32,755 bases of DNA from Candidatus Gastranaerophilales bacterium (GTDB lineage: Bacteria; Cyanobacteriota; Vampirovibrionia; Gastranaerophilales; Gastranaerophilaceae). The notes beneath the pieces were generated by a model that did not search any database, was not told the DNA's origin, and saw only the letters and a program-made list of their open reading frames with translations. Made by a program: the position numbers and the translations under genes. The DNA lies in the NCBI GenBank assembly GCA_944323335.1, contig CALUSB010000020.1:1-32755 (forward strand). Reading direction: 5' to 3'. Of the stretch, positions 1-7,171 are shown one piece after another. Position 1 is the first letter of the stretch; the number at the start of each line of letters is the position of its first letter.

Positions 1-510
1 GAGGGGGATTTTGAATACAAAAAAGAAACCGTACAAAGCGCCCCTAAAAAACAGTACAGTGAAAAAGACCTAAAAGACGGGCTTTTGCTTGATGCACCTC
101 TTGATGACCCGTTATTTTTAGATGTAATAATTAAAAAAGACAAAAACTCGGATTATGTTAATGACCTTGTAAAAATCAAAGAAACTCTTGAAAAACTGAG
201 AGAGTGCATAAACAATAACTCCTCTATTCAGTTTTTTAACGCAAATGTCAATGTGCTTGACCTGCAGACAAGAAATCTTGAGCGAAAATACCAATACACT
301 TCATACGCACAGACAAACAGTTACTACGCTATAAGACATGTAAACTACAGTGCAAAAATCCTTGGTAACTTAAAATTTGATGCAAATTTCTACTCGCGCT
401 ATATGCCCCTGCAAGATAGCATCTACACTCCTCAAAATATAAAAGCACAATCAAACGCATTACTTGAAGAAATAGACAAAACAATATTTGAAATAGGCAA
501 TGCCCAATAG
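1..510 (+). CDS. Unrecognised protein, 5'-truncated by the window edge
   Basis: The reading frame is open from base 1 to the TAG at 508-510, giving 169 residues with no start in the window. A TTG at codon 29 could be mistaken for a start, but the frame continues upstream, so the gene is best read as partial. The visible part begins with a charged, Lys/Glu-rich linker, then an aspartate- and leucine-rich stretch, a short predicted helix (about residues 55-72) and a Tyr/Asn/Gln-rich segment containing the 'Y-Q-Y-T-S-Y' pattern. There is no membrane segment. I do not recognise the family. It lies 39 bp upstream of the exported repeat protein on the same strand, but that gene seems to have its own promoter, so co-transcription is uncertain. 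Confidence 0.6.
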   Translation, partial: EGDFEYKKETVQSAPKKQYSEKDLKDGLLLDAPLDDPLFLDVIIKKDKNSDYVNDLVKIKETLEKLRECINNNSSIQFFNANVNVLDLQTRNLERKYQYTSYAQTNSYYAIRHVNYSAKILGNLKFDANFYSRYMPLQDSIYTPQNIKAQSNALLEEIDKTIFEIGNAQ

Positions 511-537
511 GGCGATGAAAATTATTTTTGATAACTC

Positions 538-543
538 TATTTT
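538..543 (+). promoter_or_regulatory. -10-like hexamer 6 nt before the 550 start
   Basis: TATTTT (4 of 6 to TATAAT) ends six bases before ATG 550. An ATGAAA lies 17 bp further upstream (515-520) and could be a weak -35. No Shine-Dalgarno is present. This matches the spacing seen at other leading genes in the window; on its own it is weak. Confidence 0.3.
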
Positions 544-549
544 TAAGTT

Positions 550-1425
550 ATGAAAAAATTAATTTTATGTTTAACACTCATAACTACCATACAGTGCGCA
601 TTTTGTGAGATTGCATTTGATAATCTGCCCGAACTAAAATATCGAAACCCCGATGGAACAGAGTTTGTACCAAACAGTGCAAGCTACCCTAAGATTAGCG
701 AGATAGAAAGACTAACCTTTAATAAAACCTTTGAAGATGAGCCCATTGAAATAAGGTTAAGCAGGCTTGAGAGTAAACTGTATAAAAAAGACTACTCCCA
801 AAATTCACTTGCCCAAAGGGTAGAGACCATAGAAAATACTCTTGATGAAAAATGTATAAGTAACAAAGAAAAAAACACTCTTGCTTCACTTGAGAAAAAA
901 ATATTTAACCAAACCTATTCTAATCAAAGCGCCAAAGAAAGGGTTGAAAGGCTTGAAAAATCAGTACTGGGAGCAAATCAATGCGGAGATTTAAACTCTA
1001 GAATCGCAACCCTTAAAACCGCAAGCTCATCTCTTGAAGACCAATCCCGACAACTTGCAAACATGCAGCAGTATAACTTTCAAAATGACCCCTATAGGCC
1101 GCAAAACGGGCTAAAAAATATGGTGAAAAATTTCTTCTCGCCATTCTCCGGCGGCTCAATGACAGGCTTTAGCCCTCCTGTGACTTCAAGCCCTTATTAT
1201 CAACCATACAGTGCATATCAAAACCCCGCACAAAATATGTACAACAGAGCTTGGAATAATATAAACACAAATCAACCTTACACAAATCCGCAAGGAGCAA
1301 ATAACACATTTTACAGAGATATTTTTCAAGATAACGGCGGGGATGAAATGTACTACACTGACGGACAGTACTACAAAGACTTAAGGTCAACTTCAGGCGG
1401 CTGCGGTGTAACAATAATTAATTAA
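550..1425 (+). CDS. Exported protein with tandem Leu-Glu 'RLERLE' repeats
   Basis: 291 residues. The N-terminus has two lysines and a hydrophobic run (about residues 1-19), consistent with a Sec signal peptide. Residues about 50-140 hold three repeat units of roughly 24-45 residues. Each follows the pattern L-E-x-x-(L/I)-(F/Y)-x-(K/Q)-x-(F/Y)-x-(D/N)-x-x-x-x-x-R-(L/V)-x-x-(L/I)-E, for example 'LEKKIFNQTYSNQSAKERVE'. I associate this repeat with secreted proteins of cyanobacteria and their relatives; that is memory, not a search. The C-terminal half is rich in Asn, Gln, Tyr, Pro and Gly and low in charge, typical of a disordered surface-exposed region, and ends in a Gly-Gly-Cys-Gly motif. A cell-surface or periplasmic role is likely; the function is unknown. 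Initiation appears leaderless, since no Shine-Dalgarno precedes it. Confidence 0.75.
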   Translation: MKKLILCLTLITTIQCAFCEIAFDNLPELKYRNPDGTEFVPNSASYPKISEIERLTFNKTFEDEPIEIRLSRLESKLYKKDYSQNSLAQRVETIENTLDEKCISNKEKNTLASLEKKIFNQTYSNQSAKERVERLEKSVLGANQCGDLNSRIATLKTASSSLEDQSRQLANMQQYNFQNDPYRPQNGLKNMVKNFFSPFSGGSMTGFSPPVTSSPYYQPYSAYQNPAQNMYNRAWNNINTNQPYTNPQGANNTFYRDIFQDNGGDEMYYTDGQYYKDLRSTSGGCGVTIIN

Positions 1426-1430
1426 TTTGT

Positions 1431-1436
1431 TATAAT
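1431..1436 (+). promoter_or_regulatory. Putative comEC -10 box
   Basis: A perfect TATAAT lies 25 bp upstream of the GTG at 1462. With 17 bp spacing the -35 would be GTAACA (1408-1413, 4 of 6 to TTGACA). Transcription would begin near 1443, just ahead of the hairpin at 1451-1487. Confidence 0.4.
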
Positions 1437-1450
1437 TTGAATAAAAATTT

Positions 1451-1487
1451 AAAATGGTCTTGTGGAAACAAACTACAAGACCATTTT
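1451..1487 (+). terminator. Perfect 13-bp hairpin overlapping the comEC start
   Basis: AAAATGGTCTTGT (1451-1463) is the exact reverse complement of ACAAGACCATTTT (1475-1487), separated by 11 bases. The A-rich 5' arm and T-rich 3' arm look like an intrinsic terminator for the gene ending at 1425. However, the GTG start of comEC (1462) lies inside the 5' arm and the 3' arm is in the comEC reading frame, so it could instead control comEC expression. Confidence 0.55.
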
Positions 1488-3930
1488 AATAATTACGGTA
1501 ACTATATCTTACATTCTTGGTATTTGTTCATTCATCACAACACACGGTGAGATGTATGCAATTTTGTGCGCACTAATCTTATGCGCTTTTATGTTTTTAG
1601 GGTTAATAAAGCCAAAACACGCACTTTTTGTTTTTCTTATTTTTATAGCAGGTTTTATAAACACAAAACATTCAATCAAAGAAACAAACGAACTTGCCAA
1701 CACTCATGCAAATAACGTCTGCCTTTACGGCAGAGTAACATCAATTCCTACTAAAACAAGGGAAGGCACAAGGGCAAAATTTTACCTTGATGTTGATAAG
1801 GCGCAAGTTTATCAAAAAACGTATAAAATAAATAACTCCAAAACACTTGTAACAATAAATGACGACAACAAAAGTTTTAATGAAATTCAAATTTCAGATA
1901 AAATAAAAATCTGCGGAAATTTAAGAGAGCCAAAGGCTGCGACAAACCCCTCTCAATTTGACTACGCTAAATACCTAAAATACCACGACACATTTTCTGT
2001 TTTGTATTCAAATGGCAAAAATTTTGAAATTTTAAACAAAGCAGACAGTTACAAAAACCTTGAAGAGTTTTGGTGGTACATTCTGAATAAAACAGACACC
2101 GCAAGAAAAAAGATAACAGATAAGCACGCAAAATATGTAAAAAGCCCGCAGCTTGAAATACTTGGCGGGATAGTTTTCGGCAACGAAGCAATAAACCCGC
2201 CCGATGAAATAAAACAGAGCTTTATAAACTCGGGACTTTTACATCTTTTGGCTGCAAGCGGATTAAATGTTGCGCTGATTTTTGGAATTTGGTGGTTTTT
2301 GGCACAAAATCTCAGACTTCCATACACTATTTCTATCTGGGGCGGTATAGCTTTTGTAGTGCTGTATACTTTTATGACAGGCTTTCCGCCATCTGTTATA
2401 AGAGCCTCTATTATGCTTCTTTTTGTACTGTTGGGTAAATTAATCGACAGGCAATCAAAACCTGTGGCTCTTATTTTCTTTGTAGGGTTTATTATGTTGA
2501 TATTTGACCCAAAAATGTTTCTTGACGTAGGTTTTCAACTTTCATTTATCGTAACTATTGGTCTTATTTCATCAATTGAACCAATAGTACAAAAAGCAAG
2601 TGCCTTGCAGAAAGATTTTATTAAAAGAATTAAGGACTATCCTAAAGCTCTTAAAATTCCTCTTATGATAATATCGCCAAAATCACTGTTTGCAATGGTT
2701 TTAGTCCCACTATGCGCGCAGCTTTTTGTCTGCCCTTTACAGATGTATTACTTTAACACTTTTACACCTTGGAGTCTTTTTGCAAACCTCTGTGTTGTAC
2801 CTTTTATAGGGATTATAAGCTTTCTTGGTTTTATAAGCTCGATTTTAGGCTTTATTCCCTTTGCAGGAATAAAATTTATAGCATTTTTTGATATTGTTTC
2901 TAACCCGCTTTTAGTTTTACTTGTTAAAATATCAAAATTCTTCTCGACTCTTAAATACTCAATAATCACAACGCCATCGCCAAATATTGTTCAAATGCTT
3001 TTATTTTGGATTATGCTTATTTTAATTGTTCAAAATATAAAATTATCTTTCAAAAATAAAAAGATTTTATACGGACTTTTGGTTTGTGTTTTTGCATTTT
3101 ATTTAACTTTTATCAAACTGCCTGAGGGTGACTTTGAAATACTTGCTTTTGATACCGGAAATTCCGATTGCACGTTGATTAAGACACAAAAGAACAAATA
3201 CATAATGATAGACACAGGCAAAATGCCCTACAAAGGACTATCTGATGCAAAAATCATAACAAGCGAATACCTTAAGGATAAAAACATAAAAGAAATAGAA
3301 ATTTTAATCATAACTCACTTTGACTCAGACCACTGCGGCAGAGCAGTCGATATTTTAAATGATTTTAAAGTTAAAAAGGTTTATCTGCAAAACTCTAACC
3401 CGGATGAACCTATAGGAAAAAGGATTTTAGAAAAGTTAAATAAGGAAAATATAGAATATAAAATAGCCAAAAACAATGAAGTTATCTACAAAGAGGATAA
3501 TCTGGAGTTAACAACATATACGGCAAATTTTAATAATGTGGCGAAAAACAAAGCGGATAATGAAAATTCTATAATAACCCTTGTAAAATCCGACTCTACA
3601 CGTGCACTTTTTATGGCAGATGTGAGTGCGGATACTTTTTCTAAAATAAAAGAATTACACAAAAGTGTTGATATTCTAAAAGTAGGTCACCACGGCGCAA
3701 GATACTCAGTTAGCGAGGATATGCTTAAAATATTAAAGCCAAAGTACTCAATAATTTTAAGCGGATACAATACCTACGGTCACCCATCTTATGAAACCGT
3801 TAAGCTTCTTCAAAAATCAGGTACAAAAGTGCTTCTTACAAGAGAACTCGGGGCTATAAAAATTTCAAACCCCATAGGCAAAACCTACAGGGTTGAACAT
3901 TTTAATAACGGTTTTAAAGAGCTAAAGTAA
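1462..3930 (+). CDS. comEC: ComEC/Rec2 DNA-uptake channel
   Basis: 822 residues, the full family length. ComEC forms the inner-membrane channel that passes single-stranded DNA into the cytoplasm in natural transformation. In order: N-terminal membrane segments and the DUF4131 region (about 1-190), the multi-membrane competence domain (about 225-510) with the family motif 'HLLAASGLN' at 261-269, more membrane segments (about 515-555), and a C-terminal metallo-beta-lactamase-like domain (about 560-815). That last domain keeps its metal ligands: H619-x-D621-x-D623-H624, then G742-H743-H744-G745 and a later 'YGHPS'. It is therefore the full ComEC form with a nuclease-like domain. The GTG start is chosen because it keeps the first membrane helix; an ATG at 1552 would remove it. 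No Shine-Dalgarno is visible, and the start lies within a perfect hairpin. It converges on yebC with one base between stop codons. Confidence 0.93.
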   Translation: METNYKTILIITVTISYILGICSFITTHGEMYAILCALILCAFMFLGLIKPKHALFVFLIFIAGFINTKHSIKETNELANTHANNVCLYGRVTSIPTKTREGTRAKFYLDVDKAQVYQKTYKINNSKTLVTINDDNKSFNEIQISDKIKICGNLREPKAATNPSQFDYAKYLKYHDTFSVLYSNGKNFEILNKADSYKNLEEFWWYILNKTDTARKKITDKHAKYVKSPQLEILGGIVFGNEAINPPDEIKQSFINSGLLHLLAASGLNVALIFGIWWFLAQNLRLPYTISIWGGIAFVVLYTFMTGFPPSVIRASIMLLFVLLGKLIDRQSKPVALIFFVGFIMLIFDPKMFLDVGFQLSFIVTIGLISSIEPIVQKASALQKDFIKRIKDYPKALKIPLMIISPKSLFAMVLVPLCAQLFVCPLQMYYFNTFTPWSLFANLCVVPFIGIISFLGFISSILGFIPFAGIKFIAFFDIVSNPLLVLLVKISKFFSTLKYSIITTPSPNIVQMLLFWIMLILIVQNIKLSFKNKKILYGLLVCVFAFYLTFIKLPEGDFEILAFDTGNSDCTLIKTQKNKYIMIDTGKMPYKGLSDAKIITSEYLKDKNIKEIEILIITHFDSDHCGRAVDILNDFKVKKVYLQNSNPDEPIGKRILEKLNKENIEYKIAKNNEVIYKEDNLELTTYTANFNNVAKNKADNENSIITLVKSDSTRALFMADVSADTFSKIKELHKSVDILKVGHHGARYSVSEDMLKILKPKYSIILSGYNTYGHPSYETVKLLQKSGTKVLLTRELGAIKISNPIGKTYRVEHFNNGFKELK

Positions 3931-3931
3931 A

Positions 3932-4726
3932 CTACAGATTTTTACTCACTTCAGCAATTAAATCATCATCAGCCTCAAAGTTAGAATAAACATTTTGCAC
4001 GTCATCATGCTCTTCAAGCTTATCTAAAAGAAGCAAGATTTTTCTTACTATAGCAGCGTCAGTTACCTCGCATGAGTTAGATGGAACTCTTGTAAGCTCT
4101 GAACTCTTTAGCTTGTAGCCAAGCTTCTCAAGACCTTCAACGGTATTTTGAAAACCCTCAACAGTTGTTGTAATTTTATATTCGCCGTCTTCTTCAACAA
4201 CGTCTTTTGGGTCAAATTCCATACAATCTTCAAAAAGCTCATCAAATGTGAACATTTTTACAACTTCTTTGGATTTTTTATCCGGCTCTTTTGGAACTTC
4301 TATAACAATTTCGCCCACAGGTTCAAATATCCAGCCTACACAACCTGTTTCGCCTAAGTTACCGCCAAATTTTGTGAAATAACTTCTGACATCACCTGCG
4401 GTTCTGTTGCGATTATCCGTTGCAGCCTCAATAAACACGGCAACACCGCCTGCACCATAGCCTTCGTATGTGATTTCTTCATAGTTTTCCGTAGATGAGC
4501 CGCCTGCGCCTTTTTCAATCGCTCTTTTAATTGTATCATTTGGCAGACCGCCAGCTTTTGCTTTCTCTACCGCAGTTCTTAATCTAAAGTTACCGTTAAT
4601 ATCTGCCCCGCCAATTTTAGCGGCGATTATTATTTCTCTTGAAAACTTAGCAAAACTGACACCTTTAGCCGCATCTGTTTTTGCTTTTTTATGTTTAATA
4701 TTTGCCCACTTAGAATGTCCTGACAT
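3932..4726 (-). CDS. yebC: YebC/PmpR family regulator or translation factor
   Basis: 264 residues, slightly longer than the usual 240-250. The N-terminal signature 'MSGHSKWANIKHKKAKTDAA' is diagnostic, followed by the conserved 'GG(L/A)PNDTI-RAI-KG-G' region and 'YEGYGPGG'-like motif (here Y-E-G-Y-G-A-G-G), then the acidic middle domain with 'GCVGW-F'. Family members have been described as DNA-binding regulators and more recently as ribosome-associated factors relieving stalling at proline runs; which applies here cannot be told from sequence. A short charged insertion (about residues 145-152) explains the extra length. The start has a good Shine-Dalgarno (AAGGA, about 7 nt upstream). It is a single-gene unit, divergent from the TPR gene at 4769. 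Confidence 0.93.
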   Translation of the reverse strand: MSGHSKWANIKHKKAKTDAAKGVSFAKFSREIIIAAKIGGADINGNFRLRTAVEKAKAGGLPNDTIKRAIEKGAGGSSTENYEEITYEGYGAGGVAVFIEAATDNRNRTAGDVRSYFTKFGGNLGETGCVGWIFEPVGEIVIEVPKEPDKKSKEVVKMFTFDELFEDCMEFDPKDVVEEDGEYKITTTVEGFQNTVEGLEKLGYKLKSSELTRVPSNSCEVTDAAIVRKILLLLDKLEEHDDVQNVYSNFEADDDLIAEVSKNL

Positions 4727-4754
4727 ACTATTTCCTTATTTTCCTTATTTGCTA

Positions 4755-4760
4755 TATAAT
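4755..4760 (+). promoter_or_regulatory. -10 box 8 nt before the 4769 start
   Basis: A perfect TATAAT is separated from ATG 4769 by only eight bases. Transcription would be expected to start at about 4767-4769, giving a leaderless or nearly leaderless mRNA. No convincing -35 sits at 17 bp (TTCCTT). Confidence 0.5.
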
Positions 4761-4768
4761 TAAACCAT

Positions 4769-5230
4769 ATGAAAAACGAACTTTCAAGAATAGATTACAT
4801 AAGAGAGCTTATTAAAGACTGCAGGTACGACGAAGCACTTGAAGCGCTTGAAGTTGCGCAGGCAAAAGAGCCTGACAATTGGGAATTGTTTTATGAATTT
4901 GCAAGGCTGCAGTTTGAACTGGGTGATTATGCAAGCGCTGTAGCCAACTATGAAGAGCTCATTGAACACCACCAAAGTGCAATTATTTACTATAACTTAG
5001 GTGAAGCGTATGAATGCAACAATCAGCTTGATAAAGCAATAGGTTCATACCTTAGAGCCCTTACGGTTAATGAAAAATTTCCTTTCGCATATAAAAAACT
5101 CGGTATGCTTTTTATGGCAAGAAACGACATGGAAAGCGCAAAAGAATATTTTGAAGACTATCTGAAATTAGACGTGGCGCAAGATGAAAAAGAAAGCGTA
5201 GAAAAAGTTCTAAAAAGGATAGAAAAATGA
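4769..5230 (+). CDS. TPR-repeat protein
   Basis: 153 residues, all-helical, with about four tetratricopeptide repeats. Recognisable units include 'ALEALEVAQAKEPDNWELFY', 'GDYASAVANYEELI', 'YYNLGEAYECNNQLDKAIGS' and 'PFAYKKLGMLFMARNDMESA', with the canonical small and aromatic residues in place. There is no signal peptide or membrane segment, so a cytoplasmic protein-protein scaffold is likely. The partner is unknown. The stop codon overlaps the start of the glutaredoxin gene (ATGA), so the two are translationally coupled and probably functionally linked. There is no Shine-Dalgarno; a TATAAT eight bases upstream suggests leaderless initiation. Confidence 0.85.
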   Translation: MKNELSRIDYIRELIKDCRYDEALEALEVAQAKEPDNWELFYEFARLQFELGDYASAVANYEELIEHHQSAIIYYNLGEAYECNNQLDKAIGSYLRALTVNEKFPFAYKKLGMLFMARNDMESAKEYFEDYLKLDVAQDEKESVEKVLKRIEK

Positions 5231-5478
5231 ATGTAGAAATTTATACCGTTGATTACTGCCCGTACTGCAAAAAAGCACTGGCATTTTTAAATGAGCATAA
5301 TGTTGAATATACTCAGCATAAAATCGACAAAGACGAGGCGCTATGGAGAGAAAAACTTGCTCATATGTATGATATTAAAGGCGATGTCACCGTTCCTCAG
5401 ATTATTATTGACGGCAAAAGAATAGGCGGCTATAGCGACTTAATGGAAGCATACAACAGCGGCTGCATTAAATTTTAA
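5227..5478 (+). CDS. grxC: Glutaredoxin (dithiol, CPYC)
   Basis: 83 residues, typical for a GrxC-type dithiol glutaredoxin, a small cytoplasmic thiol-disulfide oxidoreductase that reduces protein disulfides and glutathione mixed disulfides. The active site C11-P-Y-C14 sits after the first strand. The cis-proline motif 'TVPQIIIDG' and the C-terminal 'IGGYSDL' glutathione-binding loop are intact. The ATG overlaps the TPR stop by four bases and is preceded by AAGGAT at 5215-5220 with six-base spacing. This is a clear operon-internal ribosome binding site, in contrast to the leaderless-looking gene in front. No terminator follows; a small ORF at 5567 may continue the transcript. Confidence 0.92.
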   Translation: MNVEIYTVDYCPYCKKALAFLNEHNVEYTQHKIDKDEALWREKLAHMYDIKGDVTVPQIIIDGKRIGGYSDLMEAYNSGCIKF

Positions 5479-5488
5479 TTGTAAATTT

Positions 5489-5499
5489 TTTGTAACAAA
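5489..5499 (+). repeat. Dyad motif TTTGTAACAAA, copy 1
   Basis: An 11-mer with 5-bp arms around a central A, lying between the glutaredoxin stop and the small ORF. The same motif recurs, in one or other orientation, at 6221-6231 and 31125-31135, all between genes. It could be a regulator site; low complexity makes chance possible. Confidence 0.25.
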
Positions 5500-5566
5500 A
5501 TCAAACGCACTCTAAAGTAAAAAAGCGCATGTGTCGATATTTTAGGCATAGGATAAGGATGTGTTT

Positions 5567-5722
5567 ATGCTTAAAAAATTATCAAGACCGATGAATAATT
5601 CTCTCGAGTGCGTTGATTTAATGCTAAAAGGTGCTAAAAAACGCCGCAGACTGGCATCCGCTGCAATAAACTCTGCAAATACGGGTCTTGGTTTTGCGCC
5701 AAACATAAAGCTTGTAAAATAA
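5567..5722 (+). CDS. Small basic 51-residue protein, unrecognised
   Basis: A short ORF from ATG 5567 to TAA 5720-5722. It is preceded by AAGGA at 5555-5559 with seven-base spacing, an almost ideal ribosome binding site. The protein starts MLKKLSRPMNNSLE, carries a strongly basic patch (K-K-R-R-R at about residues 24-28) and ends in a Gly/Asn-rich tail. It has no membrane segment or signal peptide. The reading frame fills the gap between glutaredoxin and the convergent divisome gene exactly, ending one base before it. The function is unknown; the basic patch would suit nucleic acid or ribosome binding, but that is speculation. An in-frame GTG at 5561 is too close to the AAGGA to be the start. 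Confidence 0.5.
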   Translation: MLKKLSRPMNNSLECVDLMLKGAKKRRRLASAAINSANTGLGFAPNIKLVK

Positions 5723-5723
5723 G

Positions 5724-6182
5724 CTAAAGAGGGCTGTTTTCGTTCAGCATAAATTTGCTCGCAACTTTTTGTTCAAAAAAGTAAACAACCTTTTCCCTAA
5801 AAGTTTTTGGCACAACTTTTTCTTTCTCGGGTTCGTTTATAATAACCAGAACCTCGTTTTTTGCAGCCATTTTAAGGTTGTTTCTGGCTATTGACTCTAC
5901 TTTTTCCATAGAGTTAAAATTCTCAACTTCTTTTTTTAGATTTTTATTTCTCTTTTGAGCCACCTCAAGCAAATGACGGGATTTTACAATTTTGCTTTGG
6001 TATATAACAATTTTTGAAATATTTAAAAGCGCACTGTAGCTTATCTGAAAAACGCACAACATAAGGACAATGGTCAAAAAAGAATGATAAAAGCGAACTT
6101 TTGTATTCTTCTTTTTTTGATTTTTTTGAACCTTTTGCTTAAGGTTGTCCTTGCTTAATGTTTTTACATTTTCCATCTGCAT
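5724..6182 (-). CDS. FtsB/DivIC-like septum formation protein
   Basis: 152 residues. A Lys/Gln-rich cytoplasmic N-terminus (1-30) is followed by one membrane helix (about 33-55), a coiled-coil (about 60-92) and the motif 'VESIARNNLKMAAKNEVLVI' (95-114). That motif matches the 'IE-IAR-LGM-PGE-VV' end of FtsB/DivIC/FtsL-type proteins. These bitopic proteins form the FtsQBL complex that activates septal peptidoglycan synthesis at midcell. I cannot decide between FtsB/DivIC and FtsL by eye. A C-terminal tail of about 35 residues is longer than usual. Two ATGs (6182, 6176) are possible; there is no Shine-Dalgarno, and a TAAAAT six bases upstream of the first favours leaderless initiation there. 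Confidence 0.75.
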   Translation of the reverse strand: MQMENVKTLSKDNLKQKVQKNQKKKNTKVRFYHSFLTIVLMLCVFQISYSALLNISKIVIYQSKIVKSRHLLEVAQKRNKNLKKEVENFNSMEKVESIARNNLKMAAKNEVLVIINEPEKEKVVPKTFREKVVYFFEQKVASKFMLNENSPL

Positions 6183-6188
6183 AGACTG

Positions 6189-6217
6189 ATTTTAGCGCGG
6201 TTAAGGTTTTTTTTCCA
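6189..6217 (-). promoter_or_regulatory. Promoter of the FtsB/DivIC-like gene
   Basis: On the minus strand TGGAAA (6217-6212, 4 of 6 to TTGACA) is followed after 17 bases by TAAAAT (6194-6189), and then after six bases by the ATG at 6182. This spacing predicts a leaderless transcript. It lies in the 42-bp gap after the asparaginase gene, so the divisome gene need not depend on the upstream operon. Confidence 0.45.
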
Positions 6218-6220
6218 CAC

Positions 6221-6231
6221 TTTGTTACAAA
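6221..6231 (-). repeat. Dyad motif TTTGTAACAAA, copy 2
   Basis: The reverse-strand copy of the 11-mer. It sits four bases upstream of the putative -35 of the divisome gene and overlaps the last codons of the asparaginase gene. Confidence 0.25.
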
Positions 6232-7169
6232 AAAGAAAAATTGCAAAAATATTCGCCTACTTTTTTGCCCCAATCGTTAAAAAATGAGCTTGGTGAGGGG
6301 TTTTTATCTATCCAAGAGAGTTGATAAAGCGCATTTAGAGCAATTATTCTCCTTTGTACGTTATTGTTTTGCGACATTTTTATAATCAAAATCTTATCTT
6401 CTTTTATATTATAAACAAGCAAAAATCCGCCTGCACCGACTTTTGCCACAAGGTTTTTATTACCCAGTTCAACTATTTCGCTATCCAGCCTGTCATATCC
6501 GCCAAAAACGTAAGGGTTGTTGACAATCGCTTCTTTAATAAAAGAATATTTTTCATCATTAAAAAAATTAAAAAACATTCTTGCAATTTCATCAATTCTA
6601 AGTGCAAAAACAGGCGCACCGCAACCGTCAAGAGAAACTTTAATATCGTCTGCACCGCTTAAAAACAAATGTCTTTGTTTAATTAGCTGCTGCAAGGGGT
6701 GCTCAAAATCTAAATAATCATCCAAACTCCAGCCCCTTGCTTTTGATATACAAAGCATAAGGGCGTGTTTTGCACTGCAGTTGTGATAAATTTCTTTTTT
6801 ATCCTCGCCAAAATCTCTTTTATCAAGAGCAGTAGCTTTTGGACATTTTAGATACGATTCGTCAAGCCCTGCTTTATTTAAAATGGATTTGACAAGCTCA
6901 CAATGCCTTTTTGTACCGCTATGTGAGGCACAACAGATTGCAATTTCTTCCTGAGTAAGACCTAAAACATTGTGCAGATTAAAATCCTCAATAAGACTGG
7001 CCTGAATTGGCTTTGAAAGCGACCTGAGGTAAAATCGCGCATTATTATCGTCACCAAAAGATTTTAACCTTTTAAAATTTTCATATAAAAAAATAAAGCC
7101 AAAATACTCTTCGTCAACCACTTCTTCTCTATAAGAAGACAAAAGAAGATTAGGGGAAATACTGCGCAT
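6225..7169 (-). CDS. Asparaginase II family protein (PF06089-like)
   Basis: 314 residues, matching the family length. This family hydrolyses L-asparagine to aspartate and ammonia in characterised members and is unrelated in sequence to the E. coli AnsA/AnsB type. Family blocks are visible in order: R49-S-x-x-K-P-x-Q near the N-terminus, A-S-H-S-G (81-85), 'HNCSAKHALMLC' (129-140), 'HP-Q' (157-160) and 'DGCGAPVFAL' (181-190). There is no signal peptide, so it is cytoplasmic. It follows the 7172-7924 gene with two bases between them, and its Shine-Dalgarno (AAAGGA) is formed by the end of that gene, so the two are co-transcribed. Substrate is inferred from the family only. Confidence 0.85.
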   Translation of the reverse strand: MRSISPNLLLSSYREEVVDEEYFGFIFLYENFKRLKSFGDDNNARFYLRSLSKPIQASLIEDFNLHNVLGLTQEEIAICCASHSGTKRHCELVKSILNKAGLDESYLKCPKATALDKRDFGEDKKEIYHNCSAKHALMLCISKARGWSLDDYLDFEHPLQQLIKQRHLFLSGADDIKVSLDGCGAPVFALRIDEIARMFFNFFNDEKYSFIKEAIVNNPYVFGGYDRLDSEIVELGNKNLVAKVGAGGFLLVYNIKEDKILIIKMSQNNNVQRRIIALNALYQLSWIDKNPSPSSFFNDWGKKVGEYFCNFSFL

Positions 7170-7171
7170 AT

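Noticed and set aside
85-510. Separate gene starting at TTG 85
   Set aside because: The frame is open to base 1 with no stop, so the gene is truncated by the window edge.
1169-1414. Antisense ORF and other long opposite-strand frames inside genes
   Set aside because: They shadow well-supported genes, have biased low-complexity or implausible composition, and lack ribosome binding sites.
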